NCBI RefSeq assembly: GCF_051020975.1
Contig: NW_027478166.1
Location: forward strand, 6,759,501 to 6,823,500
Length of the DNA: 64,000 bases
Reading direction: 5' to 3'
From: Osmia lignaria lignaria
Taxonomy: Eukaryota > Arthropoda > Insecta > Hymenoptera > Megachilidae
Shown: positions 63,859 to 64,000 of the stretch, piece after piece
Numbering within the stretch: position 1 is the stretch's first letter
Layout: each line of letters starts with the position of its first letter
Notes under the pieces: generated by a model
Told to the model about the DNA's origin: nothing
The model's database searches: none
What the model saw: the letters and a program-made list of their open reading frames with translations, nothing else
Translations under genes and position numbers: made by a program

Positions 63859-64000
63859 TCAGATGCGTAGTTCTCGAGATATATCAAGATATTTAAAAGT
63901 TCCGAAGCCGCGCCAACATAATAGAGATACAGAAACACCGTGGCCCCTTTGTTTGAGATAACTCGGCACTGCTGCGAGCTGGAAATGCCACTTCCAGTTT
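63859..64000. repeat. Partial satellite monomer at right edge (first 142 bp)
   Basis: The head and half the body resemble the unit at 61605 (ACTCGGCACT, CTGGAA, TTCCAGTTT) but with private changes: CCGCGCCAAC, TTTGTTTGAG and CACTGCTGCG. The array continues to the right. Confidence 0.95.

Larger units (their letters stand above)
1..64000. repeat. 322-bp satellite DNA array, 198 complete monomers
   Basis: The window consists only of head-to-tail copies of one 322-bp unit. Taking the TCA of the TGATCA site as monomer start, starts fall at 99, 421, 742, 1064 and so on every 322 bp to 63859, giving 198 full units. Exceptions to the 322-bp spacing are 321 (421 to 742), 325 (17486 to 17811) and 323 (18455 to 18778 and 21676 to 21999). 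No unit is inverted and no foreign DNA interrupts the array. Such arrays are typical of eukaryotic centromeric, pericentromeric or subtelomeric heterochromatin; which one applies here is not visible. The consensus has 126 G+C of 322. I cannot assign a named satellite family or species; an arthropod is a low-confidence guess. Confidence 0.99.

Noticed and set aside
1..64000. CRISPR array, because of perfectly regular spacing
   Set aside because: There are no unique spacers; the whole 322 bp repeats, there is no short palindromic repeat plus variable spacer, and no cas genes.
1..64000. rDNA intergenic spacer, histone cluster or other gene-containing tandem array
   Set aside because: The 322-bp unit contains no recognisable rRNA, tRNA, 5S, snRNA or histone sequence.

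Overview
The whole window is one uninterrupted tandem satellite array. The repeat unit is 322 bp, and I count 198 complete monomers (99 to 63858) plus a partial unit at each end (1-98 and 63859-64000). All monomers lie in the same orientation. I see no gene, RNA gene, transposon, inversion or unique sequence. The array runs off both ends of the window, so its true length is unknown. A hand-built consensus is about 39% G+C and carries 11 CpG (observed/expected about 0.9), so CpG is not depleted.

The architecture points to eukaryotic heterochromatin, possibly centromeric or pericentromeric. An arthropod with little CpG methylation would fit, but that is inference and I cannot name the species. 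Net length change is almost absent: three independent small indels in 64 kb against a large number of substitutions.

Monomers fall into recombining subtypes defined by linked base changes. A has an XhoI-type CTCGAG near its start and ACTATTGCGAGCTG in the middle. B has TTTTCGAG, a second CGAGATAT and a SpeI-type ACTAGT. C has a CTGGAA/TTCCAG hairpin. D carries a five-substitution cassette near the end of the reverse open frame. E has CTTCGAGC, GAGGTAC and GTGGCCTC.

Layout. 99-2673: alternating A/B dimers. 2340-12539: a 4.7 kb segment present twice at an offset of exactly 17 monomers (5474 bp), with a nested trimer duplication at 6731-8662. 12334-13621: locally amplified B-headed units. 13622-15553: three E/B-like dimers. 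15554-18325: mosaic. 18326-24767: a 10-mer (3221 bp) in two tandem copies sharing a 1-bp insertion. 25541-28760: a 5-mer in two copies. 28761-42284: a drifting 10-14-mer higher-order repeat seen three to four times. 42285-47436: blocks repeated at 9 and 3 monomers. 47437-53232: the most mixed stretch. 53233-64000: a distinct domain lacking the ACTAGT body, with very local 2-, 3- and 5-mer duplications.

Each monomer has a 74-codon reverse-strand frame that is open in 195 of 198 units. It contains no ATG (it opens only at TTG), and copies differ freely at amino-acid level, so I treat it as non-coding. Nothing here works as a pathway. The biology on view is satellite evolution by unequal exchange and conversion, plus short conserved dyads and hairpins inside the monomer that could be protein-binding or structural elements.
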